Assembly (NCBI GenBank): GCA_028095005.1
Contig: CM051461.1
Coordinates: 168,337,144 to 168,401,143 of the forward strand
DNA from: Rhynchospora pubera
Lineage: Eukaryota; Streptophyta; Magnoliopsida; Poales; Cyperaceae
Reading direction: 5' to 3'
Length of the DNA stretch: 64,000 nucleotides
Part shown: positions 1-12,565 of the stretch, piece by piece
Position numbering within the stretch: the first letter of the stretch is position 1
Layout: every line of letters starts with the position of its first letter
Made by a program: the position numbers and the translations under genes
The notes under the pieces: generated by a model
What the model was told of the DNA's origin: nothing
Seen by the model: the letters and a program-made list of their open reading frames with translations, nothing else
Database searches by the model: none

Positions 1-668
1 CTCATTGGGCCTTATCTCCCCCAATATACTTTTCAAATTTTCTTTCTATTTAGCAAAGATAGAAGCCTGCACAACTTAGATTTCTAATGGGCTGTGTGCT
101 TGTGCCTCCTACTACTGTTGAAGTCTGTTGCCTGACACTAAAACCTAACTTTTTAGGCTTTTTAAGGTAAAAGGAATGAATTTTTTGAAAGGATTGAAAT
201 TTCGTTTCATGGTAATTGTTAAAGGATTTACCTCATCTATAAAGGCCCAATGATATGATTTTGTTGAACAACGCAATTACCCAAAAACCATAAACAATAA
301 ATAAATAGACATTTATTGGTAAATTAGAAGATTATGTCTACCTAATCATTGGTGAATTAAATTAGATATACGATCTCGGAAAGACACTACGAGTCGAATT
401 CATTTGGATCCCATCAACCATCATCCAAAAGATACATAATGCCCCGTGAATTGCATGTACCAGTTTCAATATTCCTGCATCATTCTCATTCTTCATGAAG
501 AACAAGCTAAAGATATCGTCATCCCTGCAAGGCTGCAACAACGATGCAGATCCACAATGCTTCGATATTTCTTCCTTTTACTTGAAAGAGGATGCTCTAG
601 AGCGAGTTAAGATTTTCTTTTTTTTTCTGGGTACCATCACAAAACAACACGGTCAGTAGGCCAGCACT

Positions 669-1157
669 TAGGGTGAGCAAAAAGCCCGTAACTCGTGAGT
701 TTACTTGAACTCGACTCGTAAAAAGTTCGATTATAACTTGAGCTAAAAGAATTCGATTTGGCATAACTCGAGTTAAAGCAACTCGGTTAATCGATGAGTC
801 GAGTTTGAATTAGGCTCAACTCGGCTCGTTAACTCATGAGCTAACTCGTGACGTTATAAATTTTAATTTTTAGAGATTATCAATTAATGATAAATTTTAT
901 TTTTTATATTATTGTATATATCAATTACTTTAAATTTGAAATAATGTATCAATTTAAAAATAAAAATTTGAAGTAGACGTACTCATGTCAAGTTGACTCG
1001 TGACTCGTGAGCCAACTCGAGTTAGAGACGAGTTGAGTTTAAGCTAACTTAAAAAACTCGAAAGTGTTTCCAACTCGACTCGAGCTAACTCGAGTTATAG
1101 CCGAGTTGAGTTTGAGTTGACCCCAACTCGTTTGAACTCGACTCGTATACAGCCCTA
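669..1157. mobile_element. hAT-like non-autonomous element (CTCGAGTT-rich)
   Basis: The left end reads TAGGGTGAGCAAAAAG and the right end, reverse-complemented, reads TAGGGCTGTATACGAG, so both ends start TAGGG as in many plant hAT MITEs. The interior is an imperfect palindrome built from many copies of ACTCGAGTT / AACTCGACTCG with an AT-rich centre. Flanking 8-mers (CCAGCACT left, GCCATCAG right) are only loosely alike, so the target-site duplication is decayed or the ends are off by a few bases. No coding capacity. Confidence 0.55.
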
Positions 1158-1208
1158 GCCATCAGTACGGAATTGGCCCTCCCAGTCAATTTAGACAACA
1201 CCAGTTGG

Positions 1209-1394
1209 CAGGGGCGGATTTAAGTGTGCCCAAAAGTGGGCAATTGCCCCCCTGTATTTTCAAAATAGATCCCTAAAAGTGTAAAAATTGCATGTTATTG
1301 AGTTAGAGTTATTCAATTTGCACCCCTAAAAATTTTAAAATTTCAACATACTACTCTTTGCCCCCCTTGTTTTAAAATCCTGGCTCCGCCCCTG
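1209..1394. mobile_element. hAT MITE with intact 8-bp target duplication
   Basis: This 186-bp element begins CAGGGGCGGATTTAAG and ends CTGGCTCCGCCCCTG, which are inverted repeats with two or three mismatches. It is flanked by a perfect 8-bp duplication CCAGTTGG (1201-1208 and 1395-1402). CAGGGGCGGA termini plus 8-bp duplications are typical of the hAT superfamily. The interior is non-coding. Confidence 0.85.
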
Positions 1395-3073
1395 CCAGTT
1401 GGCCGTGCGATTCAATGGCTGACAAACATTTTCTCTACCCAATGGTTTGTTCGACTTCAAGGGCATCAGATACTATCGTCAGTCTAAAGAAAATTAAGTT
1501 AACACAGGCGGAGCCAGCAAAATCTTATTGTTGGAGAAAATCTTCTCAAGGTGGGCCTACTTTATAATTATTGAATGATAAGCATTTTCTGTTATTTATT
1601 TTTCTTGACAAGCATAATACAATATAAAGACATAATTTTGAAATATATTTTTAGGTAAGGAGCGAGTGTACTTGCCTCACATAGCTTTGTCTACGTCATA
1701 GGATTCCCACATTGTTAGTACCAAACAATCTGTGGTGCATTATTCATTTAACCCTTTCTCCAGTACAATTGAAATTAACCCCTCTCTCATGTTTCCGCTG
1801 ATATCAATAAATGATTCACTCGAACATAGCACCAAAGTAGTTGACTTGTAATTATTTTATTCAATTTAATTAATCTGGATTAAATACAACATAATGAAAT
1901 CAGCTTGACTCGTGTGCAATTTCAATCCGACCTAAAAATATATTTAATTGATTTTATTTATTTTTATTTTTCCTTGCTGCTTCGCCGCATATGAAATCGT
2001 ACGCCGGAGATCCGGCATCAAAGTCGGCCATGGAATTTGTAAATAGGACATATAATTAAAGAACTTGGAAGGTTACATCGGGATTGGGTTGCATTGTTCT
2101 CTCCACTTAATTAGTTGTGTCAAAAGTCAAAACATACAGAATTTTAGTGGTCAAACAAGCGAGATCTCCCGACACTTTTCTGATTTCCAATTAAAAGCCT
2201 CAAATCACCAAATCACGTCCGATCTGCGATCTGCACGTAGTTTTATCATTGTGATCACAAATTATCGTATAAATTTTGAGAATGCATACGTTGTTATATA
2301 AAAATAACAACAACAACAATAAATAATAATGGCAACGACAGAAGATGATAATGATAATAATAAGTGGATTTCCTTTAATAATGACTTACTTTTATATTTT
2401 TATCATAGTAATAAATAATTTTAAATTTTAAAATTATCAAGTTAATTATTGTCATGGAAATATGGAATCACCATTGAAATCACTCACCTCATTAATCACT
2501 AGAGTGTTAAGTATAAATTTAATTCAATCAAAGATATCTATTTTCCAGCCCTCTTATGCTACTATTGAAAAGGCAAAAAGAAAAATCTTCTAGACCTATC
2601 GAAAGAGGCATTACCGTTATAATCAACACAAGGGTTGAATCGGTTAATACAAACAGCGCAAAACTGGATTTAAAAAGAAAATTAAGGGGAAAAAAAAGCT
2701 AAGTAATCAAGGAGCCATGCTGGTTCAAAATAATAAAAAAGTCTCATCAAAGGGACCAATTTAACACGCCACTTAACTCATGTTATTAAATATAAATAAT
2801 TCGTCCAATTTTGCATTAACATTATCCATAATTCTACATCAAACGGAAAAAAATTAAGAAAAAATGGTGAAAAAGAAAAGAAAAGGAAAACAAAAAATTA
2901 GTTCCGCCGCATTCACACAAACCCGGTCAAATAAGCAACAAGTTAATAATTAATTAACCAATAAACTTCACTCCATTTTTTAATAAACTATATATTAATC
3001 GTCACAGCTAACCCAGACAACCTAATCAATCTAAATCTGGCCCAGATTAAATATTTAATAATAAGAAAACAAA

Positions 3074-3604
3074 TCACCTTCCCCTACTCCGAGCCAAAGG
3101 AATAAGCTCAGAGAGAGGTGTGGCCACCGGTGACGGTACCGGTGAACTCCTACACAACGGACACGTGGCACTTAATCGGAGCCACTCATCAACACACGCT
3201 GCATGGAAACAATGCCCACAATCAGGACCCTGCCTCAACACATCCCCACTTGCATACTCTCCTAAGCAAATCGGGCACGGCCCCGATAATGCATCATATG
3301 CACCGGCATTCTCATTATCCCCTTCGGGTTGATATGCAAATTTAGGATAGAAAGCATCGATGGTATGCACATCGAGACCGACGATGAAGTGTGGTGGTGA
3401 GGATGGGGGAGGGGGTAGAGGGGATGAAGAAGGGACAGGAAGAGAGGATTTGGATCTGACACAGAGGTAGGAGGCAAGAAGAATGGTGGAGATGAGAACA
3501 AGGAGGCCAACAGCAATGGCAATGCCGTAGCCGAGGCCGACACCAGCTGCCGAGGTGGAAGTGGAGATAGTAGGGAGGGATGAAGGTGGAAAGGGGGTGG
3601 ACAT
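3074..3604 (-). CDS. ATL67: ATL67-like RING-H2 finger E3 ubiquitin ligase
   Basis: Intronless gene for a 176-residue protein of the plant ATL family, membrane-anchored E3 ligases that pass ubiquitin from an E2 to targets. Visible parts in order: a Ser/Thr/Pro-rich N-terminus, one hydrophobic segment (about residues 21-48), a proline-rich linker, the GLD motif (residues 76-78) diagnostic of ATLs, and a complete RING-H2 finger with C110, C113, C129, H131, H134, C137, C148 and C151. Spacing is C-x2-C-x15-C-x1-H-x2-H-x2-C-x10-C-x2-C, and W141 sits at the usual E2-contact position. The tail (SPVPSPVATPLSELIPLA) resembles ATL66/67 proteins, which is why I favour that subgroup. Residue 128 before the third cysteine is Asp where many ATLs have Pro. 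Absence of introns is normal for ATLs. Targets cannot be inferred. Family call is firm, subgroup moderate. Confidence 0.9.
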   Translation of the reverse strand: MSTPFPPSSLPTISTSTSAAGVGLGYGIAIAVGLLVLISTILLASYLCVRSKSSLPVPSSSPLPPPPSSPPHFIVGLDVHTIDAFYPKFAYQPEGDNENAGAYDALSGPCPICLGEYASGDVLRQGPDCGHCFHAACVDEWLRLSATCPLCRSSPVPSPVATPLSELIPLARSRGR

Positions 3605-4982
3605 GAAGAGAGGAGGTGGAGACTGGAAAGAGAGGCAGCAGAAGGAAGGAGAAGTGGTGGGAGTCGGTGTAAGGGAGCATTAAAAGAGCAGTGAATGCAT
3701 GGAGGCGACTAGTGGGGAAGTAAAGGTGGATCTTGTGTGGTTTTAACTCTATAGAGATTTCATTTTGGAGATTTTTCTCCGAGGTACCACCGTACCAAGT
3801 GGGTATTGACCACATGACATGTTTTTCTAGTAGTTTAGGGTCTTAAAATTATGTTTTGACAAAGGTTACAAGTTTTATGATATTAATTGCTATGTGATGA
3901 TATAGCCTCATTAATATATTTTTGTTGTTTCGTGTACAAGTGTAGTCCCATGGCATTTGCAAATGACAAATTTAACATTATAGTTTGAACTTTGAACATG
4001 TTTCTGTTCTATTTAATTCATGCTGATTGCACTTCTCCTATGCATAAACTAATGAGCAATGGTCGAGATTGAATCTACATGGAGTCCCTCTTCTTCTTTT
4101 CAACGAGAAATTATTAGCCCTATCATATCAAGTACTCTTTTTGAATTTAATAAGGTTGGTGTACGACTTCAGACTTCAGAGCCCTAAAGAAACAAGAGGC
4201 ACGAGACCAACATGTACTAATTCCGTGCTGAATTCAATGGTGCCAATTCCTGATGAGAGACGGTAGCCTGGCAGATGTGAGATGCCAATTGCCAAAAAAA
4301 AGGTAGAGGGAGCGAGAGAGCACATCTGCAGTCACAAAAGCCATGGCACTTCACTACTATAATTTCTGTGTAGACCTACCAATAAAAAACTGCATGTGTT
4401 GCATTCAGTCTTTTAGGAAGTTATTATGATTCGATCAGAACATAAACGGATCATCTGTGAACTTTGATGGTTATGACTATTTTATATTATATTATCTGAA
4501 CACGCTTTTTCTTTTTCCCTTAGAAGCAACTTACTTGCTGGTAATGAAATTATATATCAGTCTGAATTTCATACAAAAGAGTATTTTACAGCTAAACCAG
4601 GATGAAAGTCATTCGGTTTAGTACTAATTCATAGTTTCGGCTTCATTCTATGGGTTAAATAAATCCTATACATACAAGTCGTTCATCCACATCAAGATCT
4701 GTGCAACCACTTATTTTAATATACACAAATTACTTGCATTCCAACTAGCATCCTTCTCATCAAAGAAGTTCCAATGAATCACCATGCATTTTTGCATGTA
4801 TGTATGTATATAGTATTTACACAAGCTTGGTTTACCTATAAAACCTAAATCTCTATATATATCCCCTCTATACCGACCAACTCTTTGCATCTTGTACCGC
4901 CAAATCCAACTCCAAATACCCAAAAAATACCCACTATCGCAAAATTAAGTACCAAGAAGAAATATAAACAAAAATGAAAACA
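3605..4982. other. Intergenic between ATL67-like and TBL genes
   Basis: About 1.4 kb between two minus-strand genes. It should hold the promoter and leader of the ATL gene (its 3605 side) and the 3' untranslated region of the TBL gene (its 4982 side). I see no repeats with clear ends, no RNA gene and no convincing coding frame. Confidence 0.5.
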
Positions 4983-7900
4983 CTATCTGCCATCTCTTGC
5001 GCTCTTATTTCCCATTTCAACAGCGGTTCGATGCATTTTCACCTCGTGTCTCAAAAAAATTGCATACAATAACTCGTTCCATGCATCTGGCACACCAGGC
5101 AAGCACCAATGACTACAATCCTGTCTATGTAACGGCGCCGGACCTTTCTTGCCTAAGTAGAAGACTGATAGGTGGCCATCTTTTCTTCGTGCAGTCATTT
5201 CAGTTATGTTAAGGACATCTAGGTTGGACATGCCATACTTTTGGGAGTATTTACTGATAGGATTCAGGAGGTGGGACCACGGTTTAAGAGAGAGTGCTGA
5301 TAAACTGAGTTCCGGAGTGGTTTCTTTGTGGCAACTGCCTCCAGTTCTCCAGTTCCCGCCTCTGAAGAAAAAAGATTGATGATGACATGATGTATGAGGC
5401 AATGGTAAGTATTGTATTACATTTTAAATTTGGCCATGCACGTAACAGCCATTGTTTAGTACTTTTGGCCAATAATACTTGCAAAATTCAGAAAGGAGGA
5501 TTTGAGAAGCTGGTTTAAAAAAATTTCTTTTAAATTAAGCTTATTATCAAGCATAAAATGACTATCAAATATTATGACAGCCATGGAGATCCCAATATTA
5601 AAATCAGGAACACATCCAAATATGAGACAGATGGGCAAGAAATATGGTATGAGAAACACTACAAATAATCTAGCCTACAATGTTGTTGACAAAAGTTGGT
5701 GTTGTTTTGGTGTTGTTGACAAAAGTTGCCGACTAGTCGCATAAAGTTAAAGATAAAATTCCATTAAAAAATATTCTAAACAAATCAAGAAACAGAAAAA
5801 AAAAATACAAACCTGAAATGGACCGGTGCATAAGTGCGAAATATTACTTGAGTCTTGGTTCTGTTGACCTCCGCTTTAAGCCAATCAAATAGTGTTCCTA
5901 TTGCTTTATTATAGGCTGTGTCCACATTCATCTCCATTTTCACCTCATTGCCTTCTTGGAAATAACAGCCTCTATTTTTTAAGTGATCAAATATATAAAC
6001 AATTAGGTGAAAACTCAAAACTATAATAAAGACACTAGTAGTGACAGATTTAACATTGCTTTTGAATCTAATAACATACTGGACCGTACAAAAGCATAAT
6101 ATAGTACAATTGAGCCTTAATCTAATCCTGGTGACCTGCATCTAACCAAAATAGTTTCATTATGCATTAATCTTCCGTGAATGTGCAGTTAACCACAGAA
6201 ACAAGAACATTTACACATTTCTTTTTTTTTTTTTTTGAAAAAACAATATTTCATCCATGTGTTTCACTTTTCTATCTTAGAAAGATGGCATATTGTGACA
6301 CATAACAGAAACAAGTTCTAAATGAAACAAGTTTTTGAGTAGATAAATTAGGTTACTTGTTTTGACAAGGAAATATATTATACTTGAAATTGAAATGTTT
6401 TCTATTGGCCAGGAAATTGCCTAGTGTCGCTAGAACATCATGTTGAAATATAGTGATGGTAGCACAAAACTTTCCATATGCTTTCACTTCAACAGGAATA
6501 GACTTAAGAGAGCTTTGATACTACACTACAATAACAACAAATAAATACATAGCTTTCACTGTTCTAAACGATCGGTTGACAGTTGACACCCAAACTATAC
6601 TTAGGTTGAGACTATATTAGGTCTTAGCTGACATTCCAACTGGGTAGTGTTTAGATAGCTTTTAGTTTGATGACAATTAGCAGTTGGGGTTCTTATCATC
6701 CGTTTTTTTCCCAACAGTTGTAGGCAAAAGGACGACCAAGCCAAAATGCTTGAAAAATGCTTAGAAAAATGCTTGAAGAAAGGTACTTGACATCAAACCT
6801 AAAAATACTAATTCAACTAAAGAGACCAACAATTCTGACCACTTCAATTGAGATCACATTTGTCATTAACCCAGGGGCAGTATCAAACAACAGCCATCAT
6901 CAATACTCAATAGAACAAACAGACACAGAAAAGGCGACTGTATCATTTTCTATCATGATCATACCATAGATACCACTTGTGTACAAATCAACAATTCCTT
7001 ATCTCCTATTATTTCTTCAGTATATATTTTTCTTCTCATTTAGAATTATTTGTAGCAACTTATATACTCAGATGGTGCCAGATCTGTCTTGCATGACAAG
7101 TGTACCAAATCTGTTGTTTTATCTATAGGATATATCTTCATTGCTTTGGTGTTTTTGAGATGGCATGTACATCATGAAATGTTTCTTTTAAGTAAGTAAA
7201 AAATTATGATGGACAGAACTTACGATCTGATAGTTTTCTCATAATTCCACCAATGTCCAGTATTAAAGACCAAGACATCAGCATCTCTATAGTGCCCAGA
7301 CATCCAGTCCATTACATCCAGCTTGAGTGTAGTGTGTACCTTCTTGTGTACGCCAGGTGGGGCCCGGCTCTGTACGACCAGAAATGGGGCTCGGTAATAC
7401 TCCACAGTACAGTTATACTCGCTAAATTTAAACACCAAGTAACCCATGTGCTTGGTTATAGGGTGGCCATTAATTTCATAAATAGAGGATCTATTTGAGA
7501 CAGCACTGGAAAGGAGACATAGAAGAGATTCCCACTGGTTACGGCCAATTGAGTCGCCAACAAATACAAGCCTCTTGTTTCTTAGCTTTTCTAGCATCCT
7601 TTTTGCACTGAATCTGAAATGAACCAAATAATTCAATAATATAATTTAATTGTATAAAACAAGTATCATACAGCAACCACAAATGAAACAAATCGATAAT
7701 AAAATAAATGTATTCACTAATCAATAGCTAAAGCTAATAAAAAACTTGTTGAGCATTTTCAATAAACAACACAAAATTGGCACATTTTAAGAAACAAAGC
7801 CATTTAAATTTTGGTGTCAAATTCGAAAGGTGAGAGTTAGAATTTTAAAAATAGATGGGAAAATTATAAAATGAAAGAGTTCTAGAAACAGAAAGCAAGA

Positions 7901-9451
7901 TGTGCGCATAAACCAATAAAAATCTCGCATTGCCACTTAAAGACCACACACTGCAAGGCCAAATTGATATTTACAAATAAAGTGGTGTTTTGGGAAACTA
8001 AATATCATGACAAGCCATAACACAGCAATGGGAAATAATTTCCCCAAAAAAACAAAAAGTTGGATGGATGTAGGTGAAAGGGATTTTTTTGTTAGTCTAT
8101 TAGATCTGATATTCTCTGCTACTTTGCAAAAGGATTGCATTAATGAATTGACTGATCAAAATTATGCCAATAATAAAATACCAGAAACTAAGCTGATATT
8201 CTCTGCTACTTTCCTTATTGTACTTGAGTTCTACATGCATTACATAACCGATACCATCTAAGCTTCTCAAGTACTTCAAAGTGCAAACATTGTTCAACAC
8301 ATATCCAACTCCAGGTCTTAAATCACAATTAACCAATTAATTAAACAGAACTCACAAAGAATAGATACAAAGTCAAGAATATAGTACCCAAAGAACACTG
8401 AGAAGGTTATTTAAAGTAGTGGTAACGTTTCCTAATATGGTTATTTTTCTAACTTGGTACTGCTTAGTCTATTTTTCTAATTTTTAATTCCAAGTTCCAA
8501 ATTTTCTAACCTGGCATTGCTATGTGAGCTCGAGACACTAAACCAAGTAATTTACAAATGAATATTAGAGTATTCCAAGAAAAAACAGGCACACAGTTTA
8601 ATCAGTTCAATGCTCTCTTTGAAACTTTTGAGCCTTTTAAGAAACCTCTTTGGGACTTGAAAAAAAAAATTAATTTTCTCCAAACTCCAGAAACTTTATC
8701 AATTTCTTTTCTAGGACAATTTTGCGATCCTAAAAAGGTACGTAACAACTTTTTTGTGTTTGTGGTTGAATACACCTTTCAATTAAACTAATTAAAGCAC
8801 AACGAGAAACTAGTATAGCAGTCTTATTCTTAAACTCTTCTACTTTTATTAAACTTCTTTATTTATCTAACCAAAAATTTCTTCCAGAAATTTCCTAATT
8901 TCCAATTAAAACGCTCCAAACAATGCAAAAGTTACAAAACATAGCAGCTAAAAGTAGTACCTCAGGAACCAACAACAAGGACCTTAATATTCTTACTTAA
9001 ATATTCCAAACCAAAAAGCAAAACTAGAAATCGTGTAAAAACAAAGCGTATAGAAAAGAAATTAATGAGACCTGGGGAGATCACAGTGCTTGGGCTGCCA
9101 TCTCCAGTGGGAATACAGATCATCGGTTCGACCATTTTCAGAGCACCTGAACCCCGAATCAAGGAAAGGACAGTCTTTGGAATTGTAGAGAGGATACTTC
9201 TCGTCCCAAATCCATTCTCCATCCAACCAATCGCACTCCAAACTCGGATTTGCTCCCACAAGAGCCTTCTTTAGCGCAACTCCTCTCCTCATCTCTCGCA
9301 CCTTCCCATCAGCACTCCTTAGAAGCGCACCACAGTCGAAGTAGACAACGCAGAAGAGAACCAAGAAGAGTGTTATGGCGATAGCGCAGAAGAACCAGAT
9401 GGGACCCACCTGCTCCAAAGGCTTTACTCGTCGCGAAGCAGGGAGCACCAT
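4983..9451 (-). CDS. Trichome birefringence-like (TBL8-11 type) polysaccharide O-acetyltransferase
   Basis: Exons on the minus strand: 9451-9072, 7613-7224, 5971-5813, 5361-4983. Donors GTCTCA, GTAAGT and GTTTGT pair with AG acceptors and all junctions keep phase 2, giving 435 residues. The protein is a Golgi type II membrane enzyme: signal anchor at about residues 16-38, then the plant TBL domain starting near C73 (LECDWLDGEW). The GDS catalytic motif is at 146-148 (LVFVGDSIGRNQWESL) and the DxxH motif at D391-H394 (DCSHWCLPGVPDAWNELLYA). Both elements of the Ser-His-Asp esterase-type triad are therefore intact. The joined exon 3/4 sequence GCYFQEG ... RTYAPVHFRGGNWRTGGSCH is typical of the TBL8-11 group, one member of which (Arabidopsis TBL10) acetylates rhamnogalacturonan I; the substrate here is inferred only. 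A CT-rich tract lies directly upstream of the ATG, at 9452-9467. Start chosen because it directly precedes the signal anchor. Confidence 0.9.
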
Positions 9452-11986
9452 GAGAGAGAGAGAGATGAGTATCTGGATTTGTTTTTTTTTTTCTCGTGGC
9501 AGTAATAAGCAGCACTCGTGCTAAGTAAGAAAAAGGCAAGGGCTTTTTGCGCCTCAAACCCCACAGAAAATCATATTCGCGGTTTGAGAGAGAAGGTGGT
9601 GAATGCCTGAATGGAAGAGGAGAAGGAAGGACGCATGAGGGAAGCAAAGAGAGAGTGAAGAGGCGCGGTTCGAGTCTCAGCGAAGCGTGGAGAGAGAGTG
9701 GGGAGATTAATGAGGTAGACGAGAGGAGAGAGAAAGCATGTCGGAATTTAAAGGTGGGGTGTGCAGTGTGCTTGGCTGGTGAATGGCATTCAATAACTTA
9801 TAACTCTCTTTGCTCATTCCAAAATGGAGGGACATAGATTCTCTGTCTGTAGGGTTATGATATGGTGTTCCGAGTCAATACTTGACCCGTTTTAGTGATT
9901 TTGCAAAGTGTTGTTTGATAGTGTACTTTTTGGCCGTCTCAGGGAATCTGGTACCTAAGAGAGTCCAAAATTACACTACTGACTACTCCCAAGTGGTTTT
10001 TAATTCGGTAGAATTAAGGTCATTGTGGAATTGGACCGATTTCGGTGCTAACTACCTGATACCAAATTTCTTCACAAGGGAAGAAAATTTATATTATAAT
10101 ATTAGAAACGTAAAATTATAGTAATGAATCTAATTATGCTATTTGCATTTATAACATAATTTATCCAATTTAGAAATCAATATTGCAGTATTGATTAATG
10201 CCGACTACCAAATATAAATAGGCAAGCCATTTTGATTATTTATAAATTCTTTCACTATTTTAAATACACCCTAAGCAGGTTAATAATTCTTTAATGTCCT
10301 AACAGACAAGCAGTCATCATCGTATAAGTTAATTTATAGATGATAGGTAGTGTTCAAATTTAGGATTATGCATAGGAAAAAGAATTTTAGTGGACGTGTA
10401 TTGTCAAATAGACCCAAACAGTAATATAGTTTTTATACGTGTTAGTCAAAATTTGAGGTATTTTGTGAAAGTGATTATGTTAGACCAGCAAGAAAAGTTT
10501 TCTTTGTTGTTGCTTTTTATGTCTTGTTTGCTTTTCTATTTTATTACTTCAGGTGATGTGTCACGATCATTCATACTTTGCAGTTCGGTAATCATCCCGC
10601 AAAGAAAATCATCTACTAGTGCTTCTTAAACTTAGAAATAAGCTAAGTAATAGTTCTGCTTAAAGATGATAGAAATTTTTATGTGATAATTTTTTTTTTT
10701 ATAAATCCCTGAAAAATTTATGTTGCTATTTAAAAGGTTAAAAGTAATAATTTTAAGTTTAGCTTACACACCCAAAGTTTTACGCATCACTATTCAATAT
10801 GGCCGTATGGGTATCATACCAAAAGGCACACACATATGGTAAATAAAACAAAGATTTCTTACTGAGGGAGGAAAATGAAGATGATGTAAGAGGCGAGGAA
10901 AGGAATTTATTCAAAATTTAAATGGAGAGGAAGAGTAGAATCTGAGGAGATGGATCATGGATGGGAGAAGAAGTGAAAGTCCTTTACCATCTCCAACGGT
11001 TAGTGCTTGCTTCCACTAACCAGTCAAACAAATCATGCGCAGACAGCTGGTTTCTTTTCCAATACTTTTCACTAAAAAATCCCTTCTTTCCATATTGATA
11101 AGTTAAGAAAAAGATATCTCATGAGCTTGCATCAGGATTCAATATCCTTCGGTTTAATTGCACTGTAATTTTGGAATCGTAGTACCCAAGCCTAAGGGAT
11201 TTGATTATGAAAAGTCGTTGTCCAGGAAGGGAAGCGTCAAATTATTTCTTTTTGTAGTATAGTCCTCAACAAGTTACAATAATGATGAAAAATGACACTC
11301 TACGATATTAGTTAGCATTATTTTAGATTGGTGTTTGAATTTAACTTCTAAATTTTGACTTTGTCATCATCTTCATGCAAATAAAATTTGAAGTTAACTT
11401 CTAATTAATGTGTAAGTCACTTCAATTTATTTAAAAATAAAATAAATGATTGTAAAACTGATTAAACGGGCTTTCAGCCTTCTGACATTAAAACGTTTCT
11501 AAAGGTATCTCGCCATTAAATGACGAATTGACGAGTAAATTGATTAAAACCGTTGAAAGGCGTTAAGCTTCGGTAAGCGATTTTGAAACACTTGATTGTT
11601 ATATATGCATTATGCAATTTAGAACGTCATGAGACCTTAATTAAGACCTGGCCCTTTTTCTTAAAAGAAATAGGCTCACATCATGCTGGAAAACGAAAGA
11701 AATAAATTGCATGTGCATTATTGTTGTGCCGTACATCTCTAACCAATGGTCTCTTGTTTAAAAAAAAACATAAGTATTTTATGATCATTGAGTCGATACA
11801 AATTTAATTTATAATTATCTGAAAAATATTTTCTATATTTAGATACATTAAATGAGTCTATATGATTATCTGGTCATTTTGTACATTCGTTCATGAGATA
11901 ATCACACCAACATAACAGTATAGTCAGTGTTTATTTATATTTTAACAATATATAGTTTCTATTGTATAGTTTATGTATATTTATAG

Positions 11987-12565
11987 GAGTTTTGCTACGA
12001 TGAGTCGCGACTCACCAAAGGGTCTGTGAGTCAGGCTCAAAACTCCTAGATCAGATTCAAACTTACCGATCCTAACCGTCCAATACAATCTCCCTATTGA
12101 AATCTCCATGCAGACCAAATTTTACATTTTTTCGAAATTTTTAAGTATTTTTTCCGGATTTTTAAAAACTGCTCTTTTTGAACGGTTCAGAACTAATTAG
12201 ATTAACGATTTTCTAAAATTTCAAAAAAAAACTTAAAAATTTCGAAAAAAAAATATAAAATTTGGTCTACATGGAGATTTCAATAGGGAGATCGTATTGG
12301 ACAGTTTGGATCGGTCATTTTGAACAAGATTTATGATTTTTGAGCCCGACTCACAGACCCTCTGGTGAGGAATTCACATGGCCGCACTTTTCATCCCAAC
12401 CGTCTGATCTAATATGAACGGCGCCTAGAAAATACCGAATTGATAGACTCGAAAAAATTGAACCGTCCAGATCAGATCGGACGGCTCGTATAAGAAGTGT
12501 TGTTGTGCCGTGCGGCAGAGGATACGAATCCCTGTGGTGAGTCGCGACTCACCGTAGCAAAACTC
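11987..12565. mobile_element. Mutator-type MITE with perfect 9-bp target duplication
   Basis: This 579-bp element starts GAGTTTTGCTACGATGAGTC and ends with the near-exact reverse complement (GACTCACCGTAGCAAAACTC). The terminal repeat of about 30 bp contains the palindrome GAGTCGCGACTC. It is flanked by an identical 9-bp duplication TATTTATAG (11978-11986 and 12566-12574), the size generated by Mutator-like transposases. Inside, two inverted arms carry ACCAAATTTTACATTTTTTC and its complement. There is no coding capacity, so a transposase would have to act in trans. Confidence 0.88.

Larger units (their letters stand above)
1..3073. other. Intergenic, AT-rich, two hAT-type MITEs
   Basis: No open frame resembling a known protein is visible. 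The stretch holds two short transposon remnants (669-1157 and 1209-1394, listed separately). A partial sequence at 1505-1520 resembles the hAT terminus CAGGCGGAGCCAG but has no matching second end. The rest is AT-rich with simple runs (AAC/AAT triplets near 2305-2360). The last 150 bases probably contain the 3' flank of the minus-strand ATL gene. Confidence 0.6.

Noticed and set aside
9547..9837. 96-residue plus-strand ORF upstream of the TBL gene
   Set aside because: Very rich in Glu/Arg/Gly from GA-rich promoter or leader DNA; no homology features, antisense to the TBL leader.
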